This document shows positions 1 to 8,900 of a stretch of DNA of 64,000 bases, one piece after another (position 1 is the first letter of the stretch; each line of letters begins with the position of its first letter). The position numbers were made by a program, and so were the translations under genes. This stretch comes from Adhaeribacter terrigena (GTDB lineage Bacteria; Bacteroidota; Bacteroidia; Cytophagales; Hymenobacteraceae), in the NCBI RefSeq assembly GCF_016623615.1, contig NZ_JAEHFX010000002.1:496001-560000 (forward strand). Reading direction: 5' to 3'. The notes beneath the pieces are model-generated. The model searched no databases, was not told the DNA's origin, and was given only the letters and a program-made list of their open reading frames with translations.

Positions 1-23
1 ATTTACTTATTTGGAATTTATTA

Positions 24-566
24 CTATTTAATCTTTTTCAGGGCTGCAAAACGCGGGTCAGCCGGTTCATCGTCATCATCGTCCGAATCGTTATCCGGTT
101 CGGTAGAAGAAGAGTAAATCAGGATATCGTCATCCGAATCGTCTTCGTCTATTTCCTGCTGAAATTCCGGCTTCAGTTTCTTCATCGGGATCTGCAACCC
201 AATAAAATCGAACAGGTGCTGCGCAAGATTTAATTTCTGGGCACCGTGCTTGATCTGCAGAATATTCTCATCCAGTTCCACTTCTTCGTCGCCGTAGCGC
301 ACCCGCAGTACCTGCTTTGTGTCTATCGGGTAATCGAATTCTTCCAGGCTCCGGTCGCAGGTTAAGCGCACGGTACCGGTTATGTGGAACGTGAAATTGA
401 GCAATAATTCCGACTTATCGAGCGTAACGTGGGCTTTTAAGTTGCCGCCGTTCACCAGATTCTGCTCGAAATGGGCAAAGAAAGCATCGTTCAACTCGAA
501 ATCGTATTCGTGCTGCTTATTGCTTAGTTTGTCTAGACCGATATCGAAGGTATGCAGGGCTTTCAC
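24..566 (-). CDS. DUF177 (YceD-like) protein
   Basis: A 180-residue soluble protein of the DUF177/YceD family. It resembles the Bacteroidota form in having a DPRFAALKKIK-type C-terminus. A central segment (about residues 65-100) carries the conserved LTCDRSLEEF stretch. Residues about 139-168 form a very acidic tail rich in Asp. In other bacteria this gene directly precedes rpmF (ribosomal protein L32) and the fatty-acid genes plsX/fabH; here transcription leaves the window at the left edge, so that neighbour cannot be checked. Family members are linked to large-subunit rRNA or ribosome biogenesis, but the exact role is not settled. The start is GTG at 566; no closer ATG fits. It follows pdxA by 69 bp on the same strand and is probably cotranscribed with it. 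Confidence 0.85.
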   Translation of the reverse strand: MKALHTFDIGLDKLSNKQHEYDFELNDAFFAHFEQNLVNGGNLKAHVTLDKSELLLNFTFHITGTVRLTCDRSLEEFDYPIDTKQVLRVRYGDEEVELDENILQIKHGAQKLNLAQHLFDFIGLQIPMKKLKPEFQQEIDEDDSDDDILIYSSSTEPDNDSDDDDDEPADPRFAALKKIK

Positions 567-635
567 TGTTCAGGATTTATCGCAAGCTGCAAAATTAGCA
601 ACTTATTTCCGATATTAAAAATATATTAAGTCTTT

Positions 636-1658
636 TTAATTGCGCGGATTGGCATTAAAATGGCGTTTCCGGATAATATCTACGGCCAGTAAAAGCGCTT
701 CGCGGAACGAACTTTCCTGCGCAACATTCTGGCCGGCAATATTGTAGGCCGTGCCATGATCGGGCGAAGTTCTCACAATTGGCAGGCCGGCCGTGTAATT
801 TACCCCGTTATCGAATGCCAATGTTTTGAACGGAATTAAGCCCTGGTCGTGGTACATGGATAGCACAGCATCGAAATGTTTGTAGCTCGCCGTGCCAAAA
901 AAGCCATCGGCCGGAAAAGGGCCAAAGATCAGGTTGCCTTTTTCTTTCAGCTGGTTAATTGCCGGAAGTATGATTTCGGCTTCTTCGTTGCCTAGTAATC
1001 CGTTTTCGCCGGCGTGCGGATTTAAGCCCAATACGGCGATTCTTGGCTTCTGAATATGAAAATCGTGCTTCAGACTCTCCAAAAGAATGGTTAGTTTCTG
1101 GATGAGCAGATCGGGGGTTAGCCTGGCCGAAACGTCTTTTAAAGGCACGTGACCGGTTACCGTAGCCACGCGCAGGTCGCCGCCGATCAGAAACATTAAA
1201 CTGTTGGGCGCTTCAAAATAATGCGTCAGGAATTCGGTATGGCCCGGGAACTGAAAACTCTCGGACTGGATGTTGTCTTTGTCGATCGGGGCGGTTACAA
1301 TGCCGTCTAATTTCCCGTTTTTCAGGTCTTCAGCGGCCCGTTGCAATGATTTTAAGGCACTCTGTCCGGATTCCTGGTTTGGTTTTCCGGGGGTTAGTTC
1401 CAGATCTTCTTCCCAGCAATTAATTACGTTTACTTTTTTGGTATCTGCACCAGCCGTTTCGGAAATAACCTGCAAATGGAAATTCTCCAGGGCCAGCTGT
1501 TTTTTTACTTTGTTTAGTAAATGTATGTTGCCGTAAATTATTGGGGTACAGAAGTTTAAAAGGCGGTTGTCGGCTAAGGTCTTAAGAATTACTTCCGGAC
1601 CAATGCCGTTGAAATCGCCGAGCGAAATGCCCAACCGCGGTTTTATTTTGTGTTCCAT
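636..1658 (-). CDS. pdxA: 4-hydroxythreonine-4-phosphate dehydrogenase PdxA
   Basis: Catalyses NAD-dependent oxidation of 4-phosphohydroxy-L-threonine in the DXP-dependent branch of pyridoxal 5'-phosphate synthesis; cytoplasmic homodimer. The 340 residues match the family length. Recognisable blocks in order are SLGDFNGIGPEV near the N-terminus, TAPIDKD, FPGHTEFL with the first metal-binding His, LNPHAGENG with the second, and MYHDQGLIPFK with the third, followed by NYTAGLPIVRTSPDHGTA. All three metal-binding His are present. The start ATG follows a 213-bp gap containing a dispersed motif and a palindrome. The downstream DUF177 gene is likely in the same transcript. Confidence 0.96.
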   Translation of the reverse strand: MEHKIKPRLGISLGDFNGIGPEVILKTLADNRLLNFCTPIIYGNIHLLNKVKKQLALENFHLQVISETAGADTKKVNVINCWEEDLELTPGKPNQESGQSALKSLQRAAEDLKNGKLDGIVTAPIDKDNIQSESFQFPGHTEFLTHYFEAPNSLMFLIGGDLRVATVTGHVPLKDVSARLTPDLLIQKLTILLESLKHDFHIQKPRIAVLGLNPHAGENGLLGNEEAEIILPAINQLKEKGNLIFGPFPADGFFGTASYKHFDAVLSMYHDQGLIPFKTLAFDNGVNYTAGLPIVRTSPDHGTAYNIAGQNVAQESSFREALLLAVDIIRKRHFNANPRN

Positions 1659-1827
1659 TTAAATGAGTGCAGTTTTGGTGGCAAAAGCTTTTCAGACATA
1701 AGTATCAGGACACAGGAATCAGGATTTTTTCTCAGAAAATGTTCTGAATTTTAGCTGAAAAGTATGTTGCCACGAGTTTTTCAGCCCGAAACCCTAGCGT
1801 TTTTTCAGCAGGTTTTCGGGTAATCTC

Positions 1828-1860
1828 AAACCTGCCAAGTTTTGGAAACCTGGCAGGTCT
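1828..1860. repeat. ACCTGCCA/TGGCAGGT palindrome
   Basis: Arms ACCTGCCAAG (1830-1839) and CCTGGCAGGT (1849-1858) pair with one mismatch around a TTTTGGAAA loop. It lies 11 bp past the stop codon of the leucyl aminopeptidase gene. There is no T-run after the stem on that strand, so it looks more like one of the dispersed CCTG(C/T)CAGG palindromes common in Bacteroidota than a classical terminator. It may still act as a 3'-end stem-loop. Confidence 0.6.
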
Positions 1861-1871
1861 TCAGAAATAAA

Positions 1872-3314
1872 TTATGCTTTTTTGCTTTTTACTTTGGCCG
1901 CCAGGAAATCGTAGATCAAACGCACGGCCGAACCGGTGGCGTGTTTTCCGCGGTATGAATCAGGCGCGGTTAAGAAAGCGGTGCCGGCAATATCTAGGTG
2001 GATCCAAGGATACGTAGTAAAATGTTCCAGGAATTTTCCGGCCGATATATGACCGGCTTCGGCCATGCCAATGTTTTTGATATCAGCAATATCCGACTCG
2101 ATGTGTTTGCCGTATTCATCCCAAAGCGGGAATTCGATCAGGCGTTCGTAAGTATGTTCACCGGCGATTTTCAGCTGGGTTTTTACTTCTTCGCTGGCCG
2201 TTCCCATCATGGCAATGGCTTCTTTCCCGATCGCCCGCACGGCGGCACCGGTTAAGGTTGCCATGTCAATTACCAGTTCCGGGTCGTATTTTGCAGCAAA
2301 ACTTAGGGCGTCGGCCAGAATCAAACGGCCTTCGGCGTCGGTATTTAAAACTTCTACGGTTTTGCCGTTGTGCATCGTAATTACGTCGCCAGGCGCATAG
2401 GCACGGCCACCCGGGCGGTTATCGGTTGCCGGTACCAGGGCCACAATGTGTAGCGGCAAATTGGTTTTGGCAACGGCATTCATAATTCCGACAACAGCAG
2501 CTGCGCCAGCCATATCCGATTTCATCAGATCCATGGAGTTTGGAGTTGGTTTTAAGCTCAGGCCGCCGGTATCATAAACCACACCTTTACCTACCAGCAT
2601 GATCGGTTTTTCGTTCTGCGCATTTTCCGGTTTCCACTCCATAATGGTGAAAGTAGGAGGGTCGATGCTGCCCTGGTTCACGCTCAGTAATCCGCCCATT
2701 TTCAGGCTTTGGATCTGCGTCATTTCCAATACTTCGGTCTGGAAACCAGCTTCTTCGCCGATCTTTACAAACTCTTCGGCTAAATTCTCTGCGCTCTGGA
2801 AATTGTGCGGTTCGTTTACCAGGTTGCGCGCCAGGAACACGCTGTTCAGAACGTGGTTCAGGCCGGTAATTTCGGTTTCAGAATACTCTTCGCCGGTAAT
2901 AATAATGCTTTCTAAAGCCGAAGGTTTAGCTTCCGATTTGTATTTCAGGAATTCGTAATTTGTCAGGAAAATGCCCACCGCCACAAAACGCGCCGCGTTG
3001 GAAGCGGTAAGGTCGGAAATGGCAATGTTTTTTACTTTATCAGCTTTTAAAACTTTCAGCAAACCGTGGCCCGCCATGCGCAATTCTTCCTGGTAACCTG
3101 CCATGGTTTTCTTTTCCGGTACCGCTACAATGTAAATTTTATAAGTATAGCGGTTAATGAAGATCATTTTGCCTTTGGAATCGAGCTGGCTTTGCGCGAA
3201 ATTTTTCTCCGCATCGCTCAGCTTCGGCACCGAACCAAGTTCAGTTGGCTGAATAATGTAAACAATATCGGTGTTGTCCGGTACGGAAGCGGTATATTTT
3301 AATTGCGTTGGCAT
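1872..3314 (-). CDS. pepA: leucyl aminopeptidase (M17 family)
   Basis: Cytosolic two-metal aminopeptidase removing N-terminal residues from peptides; M17 enzymes are usually hexamers. The catalytic C-terminal half contains the diagnostic VGKGVVYDTGGLSLKP block (Lys and Asp ligands), the MKSDMAGAAAV segment (Asp ligand) and NTDAEGRLILADAL with the Asp, Glu and Arg of the active site. The frame is open to a TTG at 3344, but the ATG at 3314 (protein MPTQLKYTAS...) gives a normal N-terminus and is preferred, making 480 residues. Transcribed alone, with a 565-bp gap before rsmA on the opposite strand. Confidence 0.95.
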   Translation of the reverse strand: MPTQLKYTASVPDNTDIVYIIQPTELGSVPKLSDAEKNFAQSQLDSKGKMIFINRYTYKIYIVAVPEKKTMAGYQEELRMAGHGLLKVLKADKVKNIAISDLTASNAARFVAVGIFLTNYEFLKYKSEAKPSALESIIITGEEYSETEITGLNHVLNSVFLARNLVNEPHNFQSAENLAEEFVKIGEEAGFQTEVLEMTQIQSLKMGGLLSVNQGSIDPPTFTIMEWKPENAQNEKPIMLVGKGVVYDTGGLSLKPTPNSMDLMKSDMAGAAAVVGIMNAVAKTNLPLHIVALVPATDNRPGGRAYAPGDVITMHNGKTVEVLNTDAEGRLILADALSFAAKYDPELVIDMATLTGAAVRAIGKEAIAMMGTASEEVKTQLKIAGEHTYERLIEFPLWDEYGKHIESDIADIKNIGMAEAGHISAGKFLEHFTTYPWIHLDIAGTAFLTAPDSYRGKHATGSAVRLIYDFLAAKVKSKKA

Positions 3315-3459
3315 CTTGGTAAAACAGTTAAGTTCGGCGTGCAATATAGCAAATTGCTTTTTCAGACATAAGGTTTAGCCTTAAGACTTCATACTTTTTT
3401 CGTTTTCAGGAGCCGGATTTTCCGGATTTTCAAGTTTACAAGAGAATTTCCGGGCTCAT

Positions 3460-3514
3460 AATTTTCAGAATCGAAGTTTGGCGCAATCAATTAGAGAATT
3501 TTCAGAATCAAAGT
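3460..3514. repeat. 18-bp direct repeat pair
   Basis: AATTTTCAGAATCGAAGT at 3460-3477 recurs as AATTTTCAGAATCAAAGT at 3497-3514, one mismatch, 37 bp start to start. It lies upstream of the aminopeptidase gene. Possibly an operator pair or a short duplication. Confidence 0.5.
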
Positions 3515-3697
3515 CCGCCGTTCACGTTTGTCTTAGTCTTCCGCAAAAGGAAAGGTTCGCCTGGGTGAATTCCGCTGACTTCCGTTAACGGGATTTCTAT
3601 CCAGGTTTAATATTCCGACTTTTCAGGCCTGAAATCATAGCGTTTTTAAAGACTTACAATTCTTAATATCGATTAACTAAAGAGATTAATGCTAATA

Positions 3698-3780
3698 GTT
3701 TGAAAATTATGTTAAGTAATAGAAAATTTGTTTCATGATATTTTGTCTGAAAGCAAGGGTTTGGAAATTATGTTTAGTAA
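3698..3780. repeat. 22-bp direct repeat pair upstream of rsmA
   Basis: The 22-mer at 3698-3719 (GTTTGAAAATTATG then TTAAGTAA) recurs at 3759-3780 with two substitutions, 61 bp start to start (about six helical turns). The position 100-180 bp upstream of rsmA would suit an operator pair, but no known site is recognised. Confidence 0.5.
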
Positions 3781-3864
3781 AATTTCAGGCTACCGGGTTT
3801 ACCTTTTAAAATATTTCATAAAATAATCGTAGTTTTGAAGCAGATAAAATGAGTTTTCAGCCTT

Positions 3865-3881
3865 AAAACGATACCGTTTTT
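3865..3881. repeat. dispersed AAAACGATACCGTTTTT motif at the rsmA start
   Basis: One copy of the short pseudo-palindrome (consensus AAAAC-NNTANC-GTTTT) found throughout the window. It ends inside the TTG start codon proposed for rsmA, so it lies exactly where the translation initiation region should be. Confidence 0.6.
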
Positions 3882-4677
3882 GGACAAAAAAGTAAGCCCC
3901 AAGAAACACCTCGGTCAGCATTTTCTTACCGACCTCAATATTGCCCAGAAAATTGTAGACCAGCTCACGCTTCCCGACGGCATAAAAGATGTGCTGGAAG
4001 TTGGGCCTGGAATGGGCGTGCTTACACAATATTTGTTGCAGCATCCGGAATATAAAACCACGGTAATTGATATTGATAAAGAATCAATTGCGTATTTGCA
4101 ACACCATTTTCCGGAGCTGGAAGACCGCATCTTATCGGCTGACTTTCTGAAGCTCGATTTTGAAAAATATTTTCCGGGCAAATTCTCCATCATCGGCAAC
4201 TTTCCTTACAACATTTCGAGCCAGATCTTTTTTAAAGTGCTCAAGCATAAAAACCAGGTGCTGGAAGTGGTTGGCATGCTGCAGAAAGAAGTGGCCGAGC
4301 GCATTGCTGCGCCTCCGGGCTCCAAAACGTACGGCATTTTAAGCGTGCTTTTACAGGCCTATTACCACATCACCTACAATTTCACGGTCCACGAAAACGT
4401 ATTCAACCCGCCGCCGAAAGTAAAATCGGCCGTGATCAGCCTGGTGCGTAACGAGGTGAAAGAACTGCCCTGCTCCGAAAGTTTGTTTTTTGAAGTGGTA
4501 AAGCAAAGTTTTTCTACCCGCCGCAAAACCTTAAGAAATTGCCTGAAAACCTATAATTTATCGCCTGAAATAAGCGCTTTGCCTGTTTTTGATAAAAGAG
4601 CGGAGCAACTTTCGGTGGCCGATTTTATAGAATTGACAAAAATTATAGAAAATTTTAAATCCCAAGCAGCGAATTAA
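3880..4677 (+). CDS. rsmA: 16S rRNA (adenine1518/1519-N6)-dimethyltransferase RsmA
   Basis: SAM-dependent dimethylation of the two adjacent adenines in helix 45 of 16S rRNA during small-subunit assembly. The N-terminal KKHLGQHFLTD signature, the SAM-binding VLEVGPGMGVLT loop (about residues 40-50), the acidic VIDIDKE strand and the catalytic NFPYN motif (about residue 108) are all present. The C-terminal helical domain includes FSTRRKTLRN. The 265 residues match the family. No in-frame ATG exists between the upstream stop at 3850-3852 and the GQHFL motif, so TTG at 3880 is the best start. A dispersed motif overlaps this start. Downstream lies a 176-bp gap with a hairpin made of two more motif copies. 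Confidence 0.94.
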   Translation: MDKKVSPKKHLGQHFLTDLNIAQKIVDQLTLPDGIKDVLEVGPGMGVLTQYLLQHPEYKTTVIDIDKESIAYLQHHFPELEDRILSADFLKLDFEKYFPGKFSIIGNFPYNISSQIFFKVLKHKNQVLEVVGMLQKEVAERIAAPPGSKTYGILSVLLQAYYHITYNFTVHENVFNPPPKVKSAVISLVRNEVKELPCSESLFFEVVKQSFSTRRKTLRNCLKTYNLSPEISALPVFDKRAEQLSVADFIELTKIIENFKSQAAN

Positions 4678-4708
4678 GCATTCGTCTTGTCATATACCTG
4701 AAGGCCGG

Positions 4709-4747
4709 AAAACGGTAGGGTTTTGCTGCCAAAAACCATAGCATTTT
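4709..4747. terminator. hairpin of two inverted dispersed motifs after rsmA
   Basis: AAAACGGTAGGGTTTT (4709-4724) and AAAAACCATAGCATTTT (4731-4747) are inverted copies of the dispersed motif separated by GCTGCC. They can pair as TAGGGTTTT with AAAAACCATA to form a stem-loop about 35 bp after the rsmA stop. The T-rich 3' arm makes a factor-independent terminator plausible, but the stem is A/T-rich and imperfect. Confidence 0.45.
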
Positions 4748-4853
4748 CTGAATCTTTAATTTGCACTATATATAAAGGTGTGAATTCTTAACCAAACAAA
4801 TTTTCATCTGCCGGAAAAAGACTTTTTGCTTAAACCTGCGCGCTTGCCCAAAC

Positions 4854-5807
4854 ATGAAACCGAATTGCCTCATTGTCGACCTGATGCATCCCAGTATAAT
4901 CGATTTGCTGGAAGAAGCCGGTTTCCATGTTTCATACCGCCCGGAAATTAAACCCGGGGAGGTAAAAGCAGCGCTGAAAGGCTTCCGGGTGTTGATGGTC
5001 CGCAGCAAGCTTCACATTTCGGAAGAACTTCTTTCGGAAGCCGAAGACCTGCAGATTGTGGCCCGCGCCGGCGCCGGCGTAGACAACATCGATGAAGACG
5101 CGCTCAAACGGCGCAACATTCAGCTGGTAAATGCCCCCGAAGGCAATCGCGATGCAGTAGGGGAGTTTACGGTAGGTTTGTTGCTCGCATTGTTCCGGAA
5201 CATTGCGAAAGCCGACAAGGAAGTAAGAAACCTGGACTGGCACCGGGAGGCGAACCGGGGCGAAGAGATCTTTGGTAAAACGATCGGCATAATTGGCTAC
5301 GGCAACATGGGGAAAGTGTTCGCGCGTTGTTTGTCGGGATTCAATTGCCGGGTAATTGCCAACGATATTGCCCCCGATGCCACTTTCGACGAAAATGCGG
5401 AGCGGGTTTCCCTCTCCGAAATTTTTGAACAGGCCGATGTAGTGAGTTTTCACATTCCCTACACGCCCGAAAACTACCATTTTGCTAACGCTGCTTTTTT
5501 TGGAAGTTTTAGCAAAAACGTGTGGGTGCTGAGCACGGCCAGGGGGGAAATAATGGATTATTCGGCCCTGGTAGGGGGGTTAAAAGCCGGAAATTTAAAA
5601 GGCGCTGCCTTAGACGTGCTTGAGAATGAAAAGCTTAGCACCCTGAACGCGCAGCAAAAGGAAAATTTCGGTTTTCTGGCCAAGGCCCCTAACGTGATCC
5701 TTACCCCGCATATTGCCGGCTGGACCCACCAGTCATATCAGAAAATTAATGAAATTTTGGTGCAAAAGATAAAAACGCTTCAGTATCAGGATGATGGCCT
5801 ACGCTGA
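4854..5807 (+). CDS. D-2-hydroxyacid dehydrogenase (SerA-like)
   Basis: A 317-residue NAD-dependent D-isomer-specific 2-hydroxyacid dehydrogenase, closest in layout to the short form of phosphoglycerate dehydrogenase without an ACT domain. Seen are the substrate-domain ARAGAGVDNID block, NAPEGN, the Rossmann loop GIIGYGNMG (about residues 141-149), the catalytic Arg in STARGE, the Glu in DVLENEKL and the His in LTPHIAGWT. It could be the 3-phosphoglycerate dehydrogenase of serine synthesis or a related 2-oxoacid reductase; the sequence alone does not fix the substrate. Monocistronic on the plus strand. Confidence 0.88.
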   Translation: MKPNCLIVDLMHPSIIDLLEEAGFHVSYRPEIKPGEVKAALKGFRVLMVRSKLHISEELLSEAEDLQIVARAGAGVDNIDEDALKRRNIQLVNAPEGNRDAVGEFTVGLLLALFRNIAKADKEVRNLDWHREANRGEEIFGKTIGIIGYGNMGKVFARCLSGFNCRVIANDIAPDATFDENAERVSLSEIFEQADVVSFHIPYTPENYHFANAAFFGSFSKNVWVLSTARGEIMDYSALVGGLKAGNLKGAALDVLENEKLSTLNAQQKENFGFLAKAPNVILTPHIAGWTHQSYQKINEILVQKIKTLQYQDDGLR

Positions 5808-5829
5808 TCAAGAAAAAAAGGTTTAAGTT

Positions 5830-5861
5830 TTTGCTAGTTATTTTTTTAACGTGTATCTTTA
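5830..5861 (+). promoter_or_regulatory. putative Bacteroidota promoter for the TonB receptor operon
   Basis: TTTG at 5830-5833 and TATCTTTA at 5854-5861 are separated by 20 bp, close to the Bacteroidota sigma-A consensus TTTG-N19-21-TAnnTTTG. The expected start lies near 5868, giving a leader of about 45 nt before the receptor ATG. Confidence 0.55.
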
Positions 5862-5914
5862 ATGCTTTGAATTATACCCACTACCAATAATTTCATTCTT
5901 TTTTTTAACCCAGT

Positions 5915-8900
5915 ATGATGCGAAAACTTTTACTACTGTTCGCTTTCTTAGGTTTTACGTATGGGGCGGCACTCGCCCAAACGGGTAAACTGGCCGGAAA
6001 GCTGATTGACAAAACAACCCGCGAGCCGATTCCTTTCGGGAACGTTGTGGTAAAGCTGAATGGTGCGCAGAAAGGCTACGGCCAGACTGACATCAACGGT
6101 TTTTACTCAATTTCTCCGCTTACTCCGGGTGCTTATACCGTTGAAGTACCAAACGTTGGTTACATAACCAGAGTTATTAACGGGGTAGAGGTAACGGTAG
6201 ATAAAACTACCAGCCTCAACATTGAGCTTTCTCAAAACGTGCAGCAACTGAACGAAGTTGAGATCACTGCTTACGAAGTTCCGATCATCGGTCCTGAAAA
6301 AGTTGGCCAGACCCTGACCAAAGAGCAGATTATGAAAGTTTCTACCCGCGAAGTAACCACCCTGGTACAAACGGCTTCCAACGTTGGTTCTACCGACGAC
6401 GGCAAAGCGGTTAGCATCAAAGGGCAGCGTCCATCTGGTACAGCTTATTATGTAAACGGGGTAAAGCAGATTGTAGCGCCAAACCTGCCAACCAGCGCCA
6501 TTTCCCAGATGACGGTAATTTCTGGTGGTGTGCCGGCACAATACGGTGACCAAACCGGTGGTGTGGTAAACATTACAACTACAGCTCCTTCAAGCAAATT
6601 TATGGGCGGTGTTGAAGCAGAAACTTCAACCCCATTCGATAAATACCATAACAATCTGGTAAGCTTTAACCTTACCGGCCCGATCCTGCAGAAGAAAAGC
6701 GCCGATACTACAGACTTTACCAAAAACCGCACCATTCTTGGTTTCTTTTTAGCCGGTCAGTATCAGGGCTCCCGCGACGATAACCCATCTGCTCAGGGTG
6801 TATATACTTTAAAAGATGATGTAAAAACGCGTCTGGAGAAAACGCCACTGGTAGCCGATCCGCAGGGTGGTTATACTTATGCAGCGCAGACTTTAACGCT
6901 TAATGATTTTGAAAAAGGCAAGCTGCGTCCGAACGTAAAGAATAACAGTATTACTGTTAACACTTCTTTCGAATTCCAGCCGAAAGAAAATATGATGTTC
7001 AGCTTTGGCGGTAACATCAACCATTCACGTCGCGACCTTTATCAGAGAGCATACTCGGTTTATAACTCTGACAACAACCCGGAGCAGCGTATTAATAACT
7101 GGATGACTTACCTGCGTTTTACGCAGAACTTTAAAGATGCCCTTGGCGATTCTTCTGCCAATCCGTTGAAAAATGCTTACTACCAGATCCAGGCCGATTA
7201 CTCTAAGTATGACCGCGTAATCCAGAACAAGCGTCTGAAAGATGATATCTGGCGTTACGGTTACATCGGTAAATTCGACCAGAGCGTTGAAGCTTTCTTT
7301 GCTCCGGGAACAGTTCGCGTAAGAACTAATCCAAACGATCCGAACGATACTACTACTACCGTATATAGAGATGCTATGGTTGACCTTGGTGACATCAGCA
7401 CCAAGGTAGGTTTCACCAGAGACGCAAACACAAACCCGGTTACGGCAGCCTATACCGATCAGATCATCTCTGACCGCGCTAGTGCCGGCGATCCAATCTC
7501 TAACCTGATCGAACTTCAGATGCTGGGCGGTTTATTGAATGGACAGAACCCTGGTTCCGTTTATTCAATGTATTCCAATCCTGGTACAATGTTCTCAACC
7601 TACCAGTTGTTGAACAACGATCAGTTCCGTTTATCTGCTTTGGGTTCTGCAGAGTGGGGTAAACATACTTTTAAACTTGGTTTCGAATTCGAGCAACGCG
7701 TTGAAACGAACTACGGCGTAAATGCCAGTGGTTTATGGAACTGGAGCCGCGGTTTGTTAAGTACCGATATGAACGGCCTTGACAAAAACAACTATGTGGT
7801 TACAACCCGCGAAGATGAATTTGGCGTGGAGCAAACCTATATTGATTTCGGCTACAGCCCAAATACAAACCAAAGCACTTTCTCGCAGAACCTGCGTAAA
7901 AAATTAGGCCTTGCTGCTAACCAGCCTATTAATATAGATGCAGTAAGTCCGGAAGATCTTTCAACCAGCATGTTCTCTGCCGATGAACTGATCACGCCAG
8001 GTTTAGTTAGCTACCAGGGCTTTACTTATGATGGTAAACGCTCCACTAAAAAAGTAGCTTTCAACGATTACTTCTCTGACATTGCAAACCGTCCGCAGGA
8101 TGCTGTTCGCCCGATCTATACGGCTGCTTTCATCGAAGATAAATTCCAGATCGAAGACCTGACCCTGCGTGCAGGTGTACGGGTAGACCGTTTTGATGCA
8201 AACCAGAAAGTGTTGAAAGATCCGTTTACATTAGTAGAAACCCTGAAAGCCGGTGATGTTCGCAGCCTGCGTTTTGCTGCTCTGGAAGGCGAGTCTAATC
8301 CATACACCATTCCTTCTAATATTGGCGACGACTACGTAGTTTATGTAAATAAGAACTCTGCTGATTTCCAGCAGGATCAGACTACTGCTTCCAGCTTCGG
8401 TATTGTAGGTTACCGCAAAGGGGATGTGTTTTACGATGTGAACGGTACCCCGACTGATAACTTAGCAGAAATTCAGAAGAACGGTACTTTCCCGCTGTTC
8501 GATCCTGCGCTGCAAGGAACAGTAGGCTCCGAATATTTACCTGACCGTCGTTTATCCGTTAAAGCATTTAAAGATTATGTGCCGCAGTTTGTAATTATGC
8601 CGCGTATTTCATTCTCTTTCCCGATCTCGGAAGATGCTCTATTCTTTGCCCACTACGACATTACTTCACAGCGTCCGGAACGTAACGGTACCCTGCCAAG
8701 CGATTATTACTTCCTGCTTGGTTCTATCAACGACCGAAACGAAATTAACAACCCGGATCTGAAACCACAGAAGAAAATTGACTACGAAGTAGGTTTTGAG
8801 CAACGTTTAACGCGTTCATCAGGCTTAACGATTTCAGCTTTCTATTCTGAGAACCGCGACCAGATCTCTTTCCGCAAATACACCGGTGCTTATCCGCAGG

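Larger units (their letters stand above)
3315..3879. other. 565-bp intergenic region between divergent pepA and rsmA
   Basis: No convincing gene. It must hold the promoter of the aminopeptidase gene (leftward) and probably that of rsmA (rightward). It contains two imperfect direct-repeat pairs (AATTTTCAGAATC-type at 3460-3477 and 3497-3514; GTTTG-AAATTATGTT-type at 3698-3719 and 3759-3780) and two copies of the dispersed TAGCG/ACCG-TTTTT motif (3631-3647, 3865-3881). The right half is A+T-rich. Confidence 0.6.

Noticed and set aside
4932-5480. 182-residue minus-strand ORF
   Set aside because: Shadow of the 2-hydroxyacid dehydrogenase gene, no family features.
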